64,000 bases of DNA, taken from assembly GCF_018642165.1 (NCBI RefSeq), contig NZ_JAHHZM010000005.1, positions 372,001-436,000 on the forward strand, in the 5' to 3' direction. Both the position numbers and the translations under genes were made by a program. Origin of the DNA: Echinicola shivajiensis. GTDB lineage: Bacteria; Bacteroidota; Bacteroidia; Cytophagales; Cyclobacteriaceae. Below, piece after piece: positions 35,542 through 44,317 of the stretch (its first letter is position 1; every line of letters starts with the position of its first letter). Under the pieces are notes generated by a model. The model made no database searches, had not been told where the DNA came from, and worked only from the letters and a program-made list of their open reading frames with translations.

Positions 35542-37689
35542 TTATTCCAAAGCAAAAGCCATATAGCTATCCCCGGATTTTGCCCCGAGTTTTCCGCCTC
35601 CGCAAGCAATCACGATAAACTGCCTTCCATTTACTTCGTAGATACTCGGTGTAGCAAAACCTGCAGCGGGCAGTTCATATTCCCAAAGTAGCTTTCCATT
35701 GGCTTTATTATAGGCCCGGAACTTTCGATCAGGCGTGGCAGCAATAAACAACAATCCACCAGCGGTTACTACTGGGCCACCATAATTTTCTGAGCCTGTC
35801 TTGATTCCTTTTTCTTTAAACGCATCTATTTCACCTAATGGGATTCTCCATTCAATCTCTCCAGTTACCATATTTACAGCGTTTAAGGTCCCCCATGGAG
35901 GACTGATGCCAGGCAAACCCTCTTTGGTTTGGAATCTATTATAACCAGTGATATTATATGGGAGATTTAAAAAGGAGTTAACCTCGATCGGTTCGGCTTC
36001 AAATTCTTTTTGCTGAATGGATTTTAAGTCAAGGATAAATGAAGCAAGAGCAATGGATTCTTCTTTTGAGATCATGTTGAAAGCGGGCATCATTCTCCTT
36101 CCTGTATGGATCAATTCTGTAAAAGCATCTTGGCTTAATTTTTCATTGGATTTTAAAATTGAAGGATTGTTCCCAGAACCTTTTCTGTCAGGTCCATGAC
36201 AGGATATACAATATTGATTATACAGCCGTTTACCTGCTTTAAGATAGTTCTCGGTACCTTTGGTTTCCATGTCCACTTCTCTGGCTTGTATCAGCCAAGG
36301 AACCTCATTGGCATTTACATAGAACAATTGTGACTCAGGGTCAAATGCAGGTCCTCCCCACTCAGCACCTCCATCTAGACCTGGGAATACTATGGTTCCT
36401 TGCAAGGAAATTGGGTTGTACATATTTCCATGCCTGCTGGACAAGTATCTTTTCTTTAAGTCCTCATAAGATGAGTCGGGAACTAAATGGTTTAAATCTT
36501 CTTCCAGAAAATCTTGTCTTGCAAAAGGCTTGGGGAAACTTGGAACGGGTTGCGTCTTTGATAGTTGTTCTCCCGCCAAATCGGTATCGAACGGCACAGG
36601 GATTTCTTCAATAGGATATATAGGTTTTCCCGTTTCCCTATCCAAGAGAAAAATGTTACCGTACTTGGTAGGTTGGGCCACTACATCTACCTCCTTATTT
36701 CCATTTATCTTGATGGTAATCAGTGAAGGGGCTGTGGGTATGTCTTTGTCCCAAATATCATGGTGCACGGTTTGGAAGTGCCACTTGTAATTTCCGGTGG
36801 CAGCGTCCAAAGCCAGTATGCAGTTGGCAAAAAGGTTATCTCCTTTTCTTTTTCCTCCATAAAAGTCGAAGGACGCCGAACCTGTAGGAGCAAACAAAAG
36901 GCCCCTTTCTTCATCTAAACTGAAGCCTGCCCAAGAATTTGCTCCGCCGATGTGGCGGTAAGCGGTGGAGTCTTCCCAAGTTTCATAGCCAATTTCCCCA
37001 GGCCGAGGTATAGTATGGAAGATCCAGGCTTGCTCTCCGGTACGGACATCATAAGCCCTAATATGGCCAGGTGCTGCATCACTTCCTTCTGAGACACGCG
37101 AGCCCAAGATCAATAGGTCCTTATAGATAATGCCAGGAGATGTGGCCGTGACATACAAATCGCCTACATCTTTTCCTAATCCCTCATGGAGATCAATTTG
37201 GCCTAGATGGCCAAATCCTTCATCCAATTTTCCTGTAAGGGCATTGATGCAGAAGAGTGAAGAACTGGCCACATAAAAGATCCGCTGCTCTTTTTCATCT
37301 TTCCAATAAGTGACCCCACGATTATTGTTGAGGATAAAGCGAGTTTTGTCTGACATCCCGTTATCTGGGTTTTTAGGGTCAAAAATCCATTTTTCCTGTC
37401 CTGTGGAGGCATCCAGGGCAAATAACTTTTGTTGGGGAGAAGTGGCATAGAGTATTCCATCGACAATGATCGGGTTGCATTGAATCTGGGAATTGTTGAG
37501 AGTATCAGCATCCTTGGTGTGGTACACCCAAGCTACTTTTAGCCGCTGAACATTGGAGGTGTTGATTTGGTTAATTGTGCTGTAACGTAAGTTTTCTTTA
37601 GAGCCTCCGGTAACTTCCCAAGTGTTATGCTCTTTTTTTGCGCAAGCAAAGAGGCTCAAAAATATAAAAATTACAAGTAGGTCTTTCAT
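35542..37689 (-). CDS. PQQ-dependent dehydrogenase with internal cytochrome c domain
   Basis: A 715-aa quinoprotein lipoprotein (signal ending in the lipobox LFAC). The chain forms a PQQ beta propeller with repeated W-motif blades (TGQEKWIFD, TGEQAWIFHT, TGNYKWHFQT, TGKPIYPIEE). A class I cytochrome c domain (C494, C497, H498 in CISCHG, Met of RMMPAF) is inserted at about residues 480-565. The last blades (TGEIEWRIP, GKLLWEYELP, ACGGGKLGAKSGDS) resume after it. It should oxidise a sugar or alcohol in the periplasm and pass electrons via heme c to the respiratory chain. No pqq biosynthesis genes are in the window. Confidence 0.87.
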   Translation of the reverse strand: MKDLLVIFIFLSLFACAKKEHNTWEVTGGSKENLRYSTINQINTSNVQRLKVAWVYHTKDADTLNNSQIQCNPIIVDGILYATSPQQKLFALDASTGQEKWIFDPKNPDNGMSDKTRFILNNNRGVTYWKDEKEQRIFYVASSSLFCINALTGKLDEGFGHLGQIDLHEGLGKDVGDLYVTATSPGIIYKDLLILGSRVSEGSDAAPGHIRAYDVRTGEQAWIFHTIPRPGEIGYETWEDSTAYRHIGGANSWAGFSLDEERGLLFAPTGSASFDFYGGKRKGDNLFANCILALDAATGNYKWHFQTVHHDIWDKDIPTAPSLITIKINGNKEVDVVAQPTKYGNIFLLDRETGKPIYPIEEIPVPFDTDLAGEQLSKTQPVPSFPKPFARQDFLEEDLNHLVPDSSYEDLKKRYLSSRHGNMYNPISLQGTIVFPGLDGGAEWGGPAFDPESQLFYVNANEVPWLIQAREVDMETKGTENYLKAGKRLYNQYCISCHGPDRKGSGNNPSILKSNEKLSQDAFTELIHTGRRMMPAFNMISKEESIALASFILDLKSIQQKEFEAEPIEVNSFLNLPYNITGYNRFQTKEGLPGISPPWGTLNAVNMVTGEIEWRIPLGEIDAFKEKGIKTGSENYGGPVVTAGGLLFIAATPDRKFRAYNKANGKLLWEYELPAAGFATPSIYEVNGRQFIVIACGGGKLGAKSGDSYMAFALE

Positions 37690-37907
37690 GGTCTATTTTC
37701 TCTAAAATAGAAATAAAAAATCATTTGGCATAAAGTTCTTTGGAGGGGTTGAACTTAAGTCAATCTCTGCTTTATTGTTGGTTTTGATAGGTATGCAGAA
37801 TGCAAATTCTATTTATGTAAAGTAAATTGAAACGGATATAAGCCCTAAGTAAGGGCTAATTGATTGAGAATAGCGGTATGAAGTTTTAGACTTTATGGAC
37901 CCCATTT

Positions 37908-38387
37908 TTATTCTGCCACTATATTCCTATTGGAAATAAGTTCCTTTTTGAATTGATTCGCAAGGGTTTCACTAAAGGCGATAGCTTTTTCTTTGTTTTT
38001 GAATTTCTTAATAGTGATGCTTTTGCGAGGAGTTTTACTAAACATGCATATCTCATAATGATAACTTTCATTCGTGTAAGATCTATTTGATCTACTGCGA
38101 TAGATCATGCTGCTTTTGCCGTTTAGTACTGCGATAAAAGGTAATGCATCCATTGAAGTCCATTTGCCACTTTTGATACCTAAAAAGCTTCCATATTCTC
38201 TGATCAGATTTCTGCTTTTATTTATTTGTACACCATAATGACTGCTCCAGAAAAATGATCCTACTAGAACCAAACTGATTCCAGATATGGGCGTTTTAAA
38301 TGCCGCTACTGATCCTGCTAGGGTTAAGATAATTCCAACAATTACAATGGGTATGGCAAATAGAAATCCAATTCTATAATTTTTCAT
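37908..38387 (-). CDS. Hypothetical small membrane protein
   Basis: A 159-aa protein with two hydrophobic segments near the N-terminus (about residues 5-30 and 36-50). A soluble beta-rich part follows (KNLIREYGSF-like start SRNLIREYGSFLGIKSGKW, YEICMFSKTPRKSITIKKFKNKEKA) that resembles a PH-like or phage-type domain. No family is recognised. The cytoplasmic C-terminal domain probably binds a partner. Transcribed on the minus strand with no close neighbour in operon distance. Confidence 0.6.
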   Translation of the reverse strand: MKNYRIGFLFAIPIVIVGIILTLAGSVAAFKTPISGISLVLVGSFFWSSHYGVQINKSRNLIREYGSFLGIKSGKWTSMDALPFIAVLNGKSSMIYRSRSNRSYTNESYHYEICMFSKTPRKSITIKKFKNKEKAIAFSETLANQFKKELISNRNIVAE

Positions 38388-38697
38388 TATGTCTTAATCC
38401 TCTTATCGCTTATAAAAATGAAACCTTTTTTAATATAGCTTAAAAACTTCCATTTACTAATGGGATCACCTTAATTATCCAAAACTATTAAACTTAGGTC
38501 ATATTATAGCTTAATGCACAACAATGATCTTTTTGTTTCAAAAAGCATCCAGTTTGGAGTTTCTGAATTTATTGACTCTTATTTAATTTAGGAGCTTGTA
38601 ACATGAATCAAATGCGAACAGGACTTAATTGTAAGGTTCAGGAGTTCTCATATAATTGACTTATCTCATTCTACTTTGGTAAATGCAGGGCAATTAT
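38388..38697. other. Gene-free gap
   Basis: Just over 300 bases of AT-rich DNA; the longest ATG-initiated frame seen by eye (38603) is 18 codons. No promoter, repeat or RNA gene is recognised. Confidence 0.3.
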
Positions 38698-39117
38698 TTA
38701 AATGCCCAAAGTTATCAGGTGTTTTACTTTATGATAGGTGAGGGCGGCCCGAATACATTCTTTTAATTCTTCTTCTGGGAGTTTTTGGTCTATTTGAAAA
38801 ACTATGGCCCTTTTACCCTCAAATTGAAATTTGTCTTCGAAAACCAATTTAAAAGTTTCAACCAATCTACTGGTGCATTTAAAATACATGGCGTATTGAT
38901 CAGGGGATTTTGCTTTCCAGTCCATCCTTAGTGTGCTGCCCTTTTTGCAGATGTAGCTTGGCTCTCCCCATCTCAGGGTTTCCTCTAGTTGGTCAATACC
39001 TTCGATTTCTTCAGCTGTTTTGATGACCAGTTCTCTTAGGCGCTGCATTTTAAGTCTTACAAAGTCAGGATATTGGTCAAATACAACTGTAACTTCAGGG
39101 TTTGTTATGAGTTTCAA
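38698..39117 (-). CDS. DUF1801 (YdhG-like) protein
   Basis: A 139-aa protein of the DUF1801 family: PEVTVVFDQYPDFVRLKM, the helical linker IDQLEETLRWGEPSYICKKG, then WKAKSPDQYAMYFKC and IRAALTYHK. No ATG is available: an in-frame TAA lies 5 codons upstream, so the start is TTG at 39117. Function is unknown. Neighbouring the MDR oxidoreductase gene 61 bases upstream on the same strand, it may be in one transcript. Confidence 0.8.
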   Translation of the reverse strand: MKLITNPEVTVVFDQYPDFVRLKMQRLRELVIKTAEEIEGIDQLEETLRWGEPSYICKKGSTLRMDWKAKSPDQYAMYFKCTSRLVETFKLVFEDKFQFEGKRAIVFQIDQKLPEEELKECIRAALTYHKVKHLITLGI

Positions 39118-39178
39118 TTTACTTCTGGTTTAATGATATGAATAAGTTAACCTGTCAATTTGGTCCAGTTGGTATTGA

Positions 39179-40165
39179 TTAATCTAATGGACCTTGATCA
39201 GCTGAGAAATTGATAAGTATATTTCCGCTCTTTTGTCCACTCATGACATAATTATAAGCCTCTTTAATTTCCTCAGGCTGATAATATCTGTCAATGACCG
39301 CTTTAAACTTGTCTTTCTCCATAAGCTGTTTGACAAATAATAAGCTTCTTTTACAATTTTGTGGAACTGGAAAGATCACCCTTTTGCCTTTCTTAAACTT
39401 TGTAATCAATGGCAAGTAAAGGTTTTCAGCATTTGGTCCAAGTTCTGAGGAAATATAAATGCCATTTTCCACAAGCAGCTTTTTGCATTTCCCGAAAGAA
39501 CTCTTTCCAACAGCATCAAAAATAAAGTCATATTTTTCCTTATCTATTTCAGTGAAATCTTCCTTTTCGAAATTATAAATTTTGTCAGCGCCAAGTGATT
39601 TCATCAATTCTATATTTTTTGAATTGCCTGTCGCCGTAACATATATTCCTTGACTTTTTAGAATCTGAAGCGCAGCAGAGCCAATTGCTCCAGTTGCGCC
39701 ATTTACTAGGACTTTGTTTCCCTTTTTGAGATGAACTTTATTAACAAAATTATAGGCATAATGAGCTCCTTCTGCAGAAGCAACAGCTTCTTGGTAGCTA
39801 ATATTTTCTGGAATCAGGCAAACCGCTTTGTTTTCATTTATTGTCATAAACTCAGCCTGAGAAGCTAGCCCTTCGTCATTTAAGCCCCAAACCCGGTCTC
39901 CAACTTTGAAGTTCTTTACGTTTTGGGCAATTTCTACCACCTCTCCAGCAAAATCAGTTCCGGTGACTTTTGAAGAGGGTTTAAATAAGCCAGTAAAAAA
40001 TCGAATGGCAAAGGGTTTTCCGGTTAATATTCCACAATCAGTTCTGTTAACGGTAGTAAAATGAACTCTTATCAATACTTCCCCTAAGGAGGGGACTGGT
40101 TTTTCAAGCTTGCTTATTTGGAGGACATTACTGTCTCCATATTGGTTTCGAGTAATTGCTTTCAA
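39179..40165 (-). CDS. Zinc-independent MDR oxidoreductase (quinone reductase-like)
   Basis: A 328-aa medium-chain dehydrogenase/reductase. It has the N-terminal catalytic GroES-like domain (KAITRNQYGDSNVLQ, GTDFAGEVVEIAQNVKNF, KVGDRVWG) and a Rossmann fold with the NAD(P) motif VLVNGATGAIGSAALQIL. The zinc-binding cysteine/histidine pattern of true alcohol dehydrogenases is absent. The start codon is TTG (40165); an in-frame TAA lies 14 codons upstream with no ATG between, and the sequence begins as the family does. The product is probably cytoplasmic and NADPH-dependent; substrate unknown. Confidence 0.85.
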   Translation of the reverse strand: MKAITRNQYGDSNVLQISKLEKPVPSLGEVLIRVHFTTVNRTDCGILTGKPFAIRFFTGLFKPSSKVTGTDFAGEVVEIAQNVKNFKVGDRVWGLNDEGLASQAEFMTINENKAVCLIPENISYQEAVASAEGAHYAYNFVNKVHLKKGNKVLVNGATGAIGSAALQILKSQGIYVTATGNSKNIELMKSLGADKIYNFEKEDFTEIDKEKYDFIFDAVGKSSFGKCKKLLVENGIYISSELGPNAENLYLPLITKFKKGKRVIFPVPQNCKRSLLFVKQLMEKDKFKAVIDRYYQPEEIKEAYNYVMSGQKSGNILINFSADQGPLD

Positions 40166-40363
40166 AGCTTTTTTAGTTAATGGCTTATAAAGTTACAAGA
40201 ACGGCCATGTTTCTGGTTAAGGCAATAGAAAATATTGATTTTATTATAATATATCAGTATTGGAATACTTTTGATATCAAGGCAAGTTTAGTATTCACAT
40301 TTAACAAAACCTATGAATTCAACTTTTTGGAAATTTAGATGGTTATCCGATGATTTAGAAAAA

Positions 40364-40394
40364 AGTAAAGCCGAGCTTCTAACTCGGCTTTACT
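40364..40394 (-). terminator. Terminator of the proBA operon
   Basis: On the minus strand AGTAAAGCCGAG pairs with CTCGGCTTTACT (12 bp), followed by TTTTTT. It lies 34 bases after the proA stop. Confidence 0.85.
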
Positions 40395-40427
40395 GATAAT
40401 GTTTTGAATATTGAGGGTGCAACTTAT

Positions 40428-41675
40428 CTAATCCCTGATATGACCATCACCGCGAATGATCCACTTATAGGAAGTAAGCTCTTCCAAGGCCATAGGGCCT
40501 CTGGCATGCAGTTTTTGGGTAGAAATGCCTATTTCAGCCCCTAGACCAAATTGGGCCCCATCTGTAAAGGCAGTGGAGGTATTGGCATAGACTGCGGCTG
40601 CATCAACAGATTTGAGGAAAATGTCCAAAGCTGCTTGGTCTTCTGCTACGATAGCCTCACTATGTTTAGAGCTGTGTTTGGCAATGTGTTCCAAAGCAGA
40701 CTCCAGTGAAGGAACAGTTTTGATGGACATGGTCATGGCCAGAAACTCCGTTCCAAAGTGTTTATCTTCCGCTTCAAATAATAGCGCTTTAGGATAGCTT
40801 TCTTTTAACACCTCATAAGCAGCTTTGTCAGCAAAGACTTTTACCTGCTTTTCTCCCAATGATCGGGCAATTTTTGGTAATTCTTCCAGCTTATCCTGAT
40901 GGATTACTAAACAGTCCAAAGCGTTGCAAACGCTCACCCTTCGCGTTTTGGCATTGGTAATGATTTTGGCTGCTTTTTCGATATCTCCGGATTTGTCCAG
41001 ATAAGTATGAACTATACCTGCACCAGTCTCAATGACAGGTACTTTGGAATTATTTCTTACAAAATTGATCAGTCCCTGGCTTCCCCTTGGAATGATGATA
41101 TCTATATAATCTACCGCTTGCAGCATCTCAGCAGTGGCTTCCCTGTCAGGAGGTAGTAAGGCTACTATATTAGGATCAATACCGTTTTCCTTCAGTACTT
41201 GGTGAATCAGTTTGACAATGGCTGTATTTGAATCATGGGCGTCACTGCCTCCTTTAAGGACCAAGGCATTTCCTGATTTCAAACAAAGGCTGAACACATC
41301 AAAGGTTACATTGGGTCTGGCTTCATATATAATTCCGATTACTCCCAGAGGAACGGATACCTTTGTTAATTTCAGCCCGTTTTCCAAAGATTTTTCCGAC
41401 AAGGTCCTGTTCAGTGGGGAAGGGAGTTTGACCACATTTAAGATATCTGCAGCAATCGCTTCTATCCTTGCTTTGGTAAGTTTGAGCCGGTCATATTTTG
41501 GATCTTCCGGGTCCATTCTTTGCAGATCCTTTTCATTGGCAGCCAATATTTCTGGGATGTTTTCCCAAGTTAATTGGGCAAGATCATCTAATGTTTTATT
41601 GATTCTATCTTCTGAGAGCAATGCAAGTGATCTGCTGGCTTTATTTACTTTTGAGAATGTATCGTTCAAATTCAT
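40428..41675 (-). CDS. proA: Gamma-glutamyl phosphate reductase
   Basis: Second step of proline synthesis: NADPH-dependent reduction of glutamyl-5-phosphate to the semialdehyde. The 415-aa protein has the ProA pattern: [27 protein letters not shown], the catalytic cysteine segment RVSVCNALD, and the C-terminal [22 protein letters not shown]. Two bases separate it from proB upstream, so the genes form a proBA operon ending in the terminator at 40364-40394. Confidence 0.96.
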   Translation of the reverse strand: MNLNDTFSKVNKASRSLALLSEDRINKTLDDLAQLTWENIPEILAANEKDLQRMDPEDPKYDRLKLTKARIEAIAADILNVVKLPSPLNRTLSEKSLENGLKLTKVSVPLGVIGIIYEARPNVTFDVFSLCLKSGNALVLKGGSDAHDSNTAIVKLIHQVLKENGIDPNIVALLPPDREATAEMLQAVDYIDIIIPRGSQGLINFVRNNSKVPVIETGAGIVHTYLDKSGDIEKAAKIITNAKTRRVSVCNALDCLVIHQDKLEELPKIARSLGEKQVKVFADKAAYEVLKESYPKALLFEAEDKHFGTEFLAMTMSIKTVPSLESALEHIAKHSSKHSEAIVAEDQAALDIFLKSVDAAAVYANTSTAFTDGAQFGLGAEIGISTQKLHARGPMALEELTSYKWIIRGDGHIRD

Positions 41676-41677
41676 AA

Positions 41678-42769
41678 TTATTGATTGTTGTGATGAAGGT
41701 AGAGGTAATCATAATGGATTATAGGTTTCTGATTACTCTGACCTATTTTTTCGGAAGCTACTTTAGCGCCGTATGCAGCCTTACCAAGTCCAATTTTCCT
41801 GCCATCTTCACTGATTATTCTGATAATTTCACCTTTTATAAAGTCACCTTTTACCTTTAAAACCCCAATTGGGAGTAAACTGGTAATCTTGTTGGATTTT
41901 AGTGCATTTTCTGCTCCGCTGTTGATGATCAGCTCACCCTTTGAATAATGGTCACTATGGGCAATCCACTTTTTGGGGTTGAGCTTGGCCTTGGAAGGTT
42001 CAAAGTAGGTACAACGTAGGGTCTTATGATAATAGTCAACAAGCACATTTTCCCTCTTGCCATTGGCAATTATCACTCCAATACCCAGATCGGCAGATTT
42101 TTTGGCCATATTCATTTTGGTCAGCATTCCACCCCGACCAAATGAGGACTTGCTGGAAGATATATAACTGCTCATAGAAGGAGATTTTGCCCCCACATGT
42201 TCGATTAACTCAGAGTCAGGGTCATTAGGGTGTCCCTTAAAAATACCGTCTACATTGCTCAGTATGACCATTTCCTGTGCATCCATCATGGCTGCCACTA
42301 ATCCTGCCAATTCATCATTGTCCGTAAACATCAGCTCAGTGACTGCCACTGTATCATTTTCATTGATGACTGGAATGATATTGTTTTTTACCAATCCTTC
42401 CAGGCAGTTTTTCATATTGAGGTAATGCTTTCTATCCCTGAAATCACTTTTGGTGACCATTATCTGTGCTATGGGAGTTTGACGATTACCAAAAAGGGAT
42501 TTATAGGAATTGATCAGTTCTATCTGACCGATAGCGGCAAGAATTTGTTTTTGAACAACCTGATCAGTTTTTTCCTCAAAAACTGTTGACTTTCGTCCAA
42601 AGGCTACTGCCCCAGAAGAGATCAATACAATTTTTACCCCTTGTTCTCGAAGGTAAACCATTTGATGGACAAGGGCTTCCATACGTGATTTGTCGGGTGA
42701 TCCATCTGCCTGAGTTAAGACATTAGAACCTATTTTAATAATGATTGTTTTTCCCTTGTGCTGTACCAT
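41678..42769 (-). CDS. proB: Glutamate 5-kinase
   Basis: First step of proline synthesis: phosphorylates glutamate. The 363-aa protein has the amino-acid kinase core ([59 protein letters not shown]) and a C-terminal PUA domain (about residues 275-355). An in-frame ATG 28 codons upstream (first base 42853) is rejected: a -7 box lies between the two, and the kinase fold begins at MVQHKGKTI. ProB is normally feedback inhibited by proline through the kinase domain. Confidence 0.94.
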   Translation of the reverse strand: MVQHKGKTIIIKIGSNVLTQADGSPDKSRMEALVHQMVYLREQGVKIVLISSGAVAFGRKSTVFEEKTDQVVQKQILAAIGQIELINSYKSLFGNRQTPIAQIMVTKSDFRDRKHYLNMKNCLEGLVKNNIIPVINENDTVAVTELMFTDNDELAGLVAAMMDAQEMVILSNVDGIFKGHPNDPDSELIEHVGAKSPSMSSYISSSKSSFGRGGMLTKMNMAKKSADLGIGVIIANGKRENVLVDYYHKTLRCTYFEPSKAKLNPKKWIAHSDHYSKGELIINSGAENALKSNKITSLLPIGVLKVKGDFIKGEIIRIISEDGRKIGLGKAAYGAKVASEKIGQSNQKPIIHYDYLYLHHNNQ

Positions 42770-42791
42770 ATACTGATTATCAAACCGAAAC

Positions 42792-42799
42792 CAAAAATA
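42792..42799 (-). promoter_or_regulatory. -7 promoter element for proBA
   Basis: On the minus strand TATTTTTG matches TAnnTTTG, 22 bases before the chosen proB start. No -33 box is visible. Confidence 0.45.
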
Positions 42800-42992
42800 A
42801 TAAGGATTATCAGATAGTGCTATGTTTTTTATTATTGAAATGCGGTATTTCATAAAAGTATATACTTTCTAAAGGCAAAGGGAAGTCCTCAGGAATGGCA
42901 GAGATTTTCACAGAGAAATTGTTGAATATGAAAGGTTATAATAGCTTTATTTGACTAGAAAAATCAATGTATTTTCTTTATAGATAAAATAT

Positions 42993-43162
42993 ATCTGTGC
43001 AAATCAGAGAAATCCGAGAGCCTTAATTTTTAAGAAAGAATCTACTTTTCGATATAGAAAAAAAATGTCTCTCACAGATTCCACGGATTTTCACGGAAAA
43101 AGTGCTGATAGGTATTATTTACAAACCTAATTAAGGTTTTCTAATGATTACCCTACAAAAAG
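42993..43162. repeat. 170-bp CCGTG repeat, unit 1
   Basis: First full unit. It begins ATCTGTGCAAATCAGAG, carries the AAGAAAGAATCTACTTTTCG spacer, then the inverted arm CTCACAGATTCCACGGAT, the AAAAAGTGCTGATAGGT segment and CCTACAAAAAG. Unit 2 follows at exactly 170 bases. It has more point changes than unit 2 in the left arm (ATCTGTG, ATCCGAG), so it is the older or freer copy. Confidence 0.85.
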
Positions 43163-43332
43163 ATCCGTGTAAATCGGAGAAATCCGTGAGCCTTAATTTT
43201 TAAGAAAGAATCTACTTTTCGAGATAGAAAAAAAATGTCTCTCACGGATTCCACGGATATTCACGGAAAAAGTGCTGATAGGTATTATTTACAAACCTAA
43301 TTAAGGTTTTCTAATGATTACCCTACAAAAAG
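43163..43332. repeat. 170-bp CCGTG repeat, unit 2
   Basis: The best-preserved unit. Left arm 43163-43190 holds ATCCGTG (43163), ATCGGAG (43173) and ATCCGTG (43182). Right arm 43241-43268 holds CACGGAT (43243), CACGGAT (43252) and CACGGAA (43262). Folding the arms together gives 21 matches in 26. A 50-nt AT-rich spacer lies between the arms and a 65-nt tail follows. Confidence 0.88.
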
Positions 43333-43430
43333 ACCCGTGTAAATCGGAGAAATCCGTGAGCCCTTAATTTCTAAGAAAGAATCTACTTTTCGAGATAGAA
43401 AAAAATGTCTCTCACGGATTCCATGGATCT
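43333..43430. repeat. 170-bp CCGTG repeat, unit 3 (interrupted by the GxxExxY gene)
   Basis: The left arm, spacer and most of the right arm are nearly identical to unit 2, then the sequence departs at about 43430. After an 18-nt insert, TTTTCACTGAAA (43448) and TAAACTAATT (43471) still resemble the unit tail (ATTCACGGAAA, ACAAACCTAATT). This suggests that the unit continues into the gene-bearing region. Confidence 0.75.
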
Positions 43431-43474
43431 ACCTGGCGTCAGACAAGTTTTCACTGAAAGATTAGTCTTGTAAA

Positions 43475-43855
43475 CTAATTGACAATTCTGATCAAGGTTT
43501 TTCTGTCAATAAGTGAATCGGAATTGAAGTTTATGAGGAACCCTATTGCTTTGTTGGCCAATTTAAGATAGGTGAGTAGCTGCTTTTTATGGACATTCAG
43601 TAGATTTTCTACTGATTTAATTTCCAAAATAACTTTGTTTTCAACTAGTATGTCCAATCTGAACCCGATCTCTAATGATGTGGATTTGTATGTTACGGGA
43701 ATAGACATTTGAGATTCTACTTTTAAGCCTGCTTCTCTGAGTTCATATAATAATGCAGCCTCATAAACACTTTCAAGTAATCCAGGGCCTAATTCAGCAT
43801 GAACTCTATAAATTGCGCCCCTTATTGCATAAGTTAAATCGTCCGTTGTTTTCAT
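43475..43855 (-). CDS. GxxExxY protein (PD-(D/E)XK nuclease-like)
   Basis: A 126-aa protein of the GxxExxY family (PDDEXK_3-like). The name-giving motif is G25-LL-E28-SV-Y31 in ELGPGLLESVYEAAL. The putative nuclease core is D68 in FRLDILV followed by E78-I-K80 in VILEIKS, the order of a PD-(D/E)XK active site, then a helix with the conserved QLLTYLKL. All candidate catalytic residues are present, so the gene looks intact. It is embedded in the 170-bp repeat array, which suggests that it belongs to the element. Biochemical function of the family is, to my knowledge, not established. Confidence 0.88.
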   Translation of the reverse strand: MKTTDDLTYAIRGAIYRVHAELGPGLLESVYEAALLYELREAGLKVESQMSIPVTYKSTSLEIGFRLDILVENKVILEIKSVENLLNVHKKQLLTYLKLANKAIGFLINFNSDSLIDRKTLIRIVN

Positions 43856-43889
43856 AGATTAAAAAATTGTTTCATTACTAAAATATAAA

Positions 43890-44051
43890 ATCCGTGCAAA
43901 TCAGAGAAATCCGTGAGCCTTAATTTTTAAGAAAGAATCTACTTTTCGAGATAGAAAAAAAATGTCTCTCACGGATTTTCACGGAAAAAGTGCTGTATAG
44001 GCATTATTTACAAACCAAATTAAGATTGTTTAATGATTACCCTACAAAAAA
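43890..44051. repeat. 170-bp CCGTG repeat, unit 4 (162 bp)
   Basis: Starts ATCCGTGCAAATCAGAG and follows unit 2 throughout, with a 9-base deletion removing one heptad of the right arm (CTCACGGATT joined to TTCACGG) and a 1-base insertion. Its tail AAGATTGTTTAATGATTAC resembles the 5' flank of the GxxExxY gene (AAATTGTTTCATTAC) more closely than units 1 and 2 do. Confidence 0.8.
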
Positions 44052-44082
44052 ATTGTGCAAAATCAGAGAAATCCGTGAACGC
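44052..44082. repeat. Partial left arm of a fifth unit
   Basis: ATTGTGCAAAATCAGAGAAATCCGTGAACGC keeps two of three heptads and then ends. The rest of the gap to the symporter start (44083-44317) holds AT-rich DNA with a small hairpin (AAACCC at 44173, GGGTTT at 44190) and no ORF. Confidence 0.7.
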
Positions 44083-44317
44083 TTGATTTGAATTTAGTAG
44101 TCAACTTCTTGAGCCAATGGAGAAGTCTATATCCACTATACTAAATCAAAATATATCAGATAGTAAGTATTGAAACCCAATCATTAATGGGGTTTGACCA
44201 AGATTCAGAATCCCGCTAAGGTTTGGATTAATAGGAAATTGGTGCTAATATTCATTTTGTTTTTGTTACTAGGAGGCCAATAGGCTTATTTAAATCGTTA
44301 AAGAACCACCTAATCTT

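Larger units (their letters stand above)
43333..43889. mobile_element. Candidate gene-bearing repeat element (GxxExxY element)
   Basis: From the start of unit 3 to the base before unit 4 lies a 557-bp block containing one gene, the minus-strand GxxExxY nuclease-like gene. Its outer parts match the 170-bp units on both sides, so the short units can be read as internal-deletion forms of this block (about 387 bases removed). There is no transposase and no obvious target duplication. Calling it mobile is an inference. Confidence 0.45.

Noticed and set aside
42993-43430. CRISPR-like array
   Set aside because: The whole 170-bp unit is repeated, with no short repeats separated by unique spacers, and no cas genes are present.
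43333-43889. Classical insertion sequence
   Set aside because: No transposase gene, no clear target-site duplication; the GxxExxY family is nuclease-like but not a known transposase, so it is only called a candidate element.
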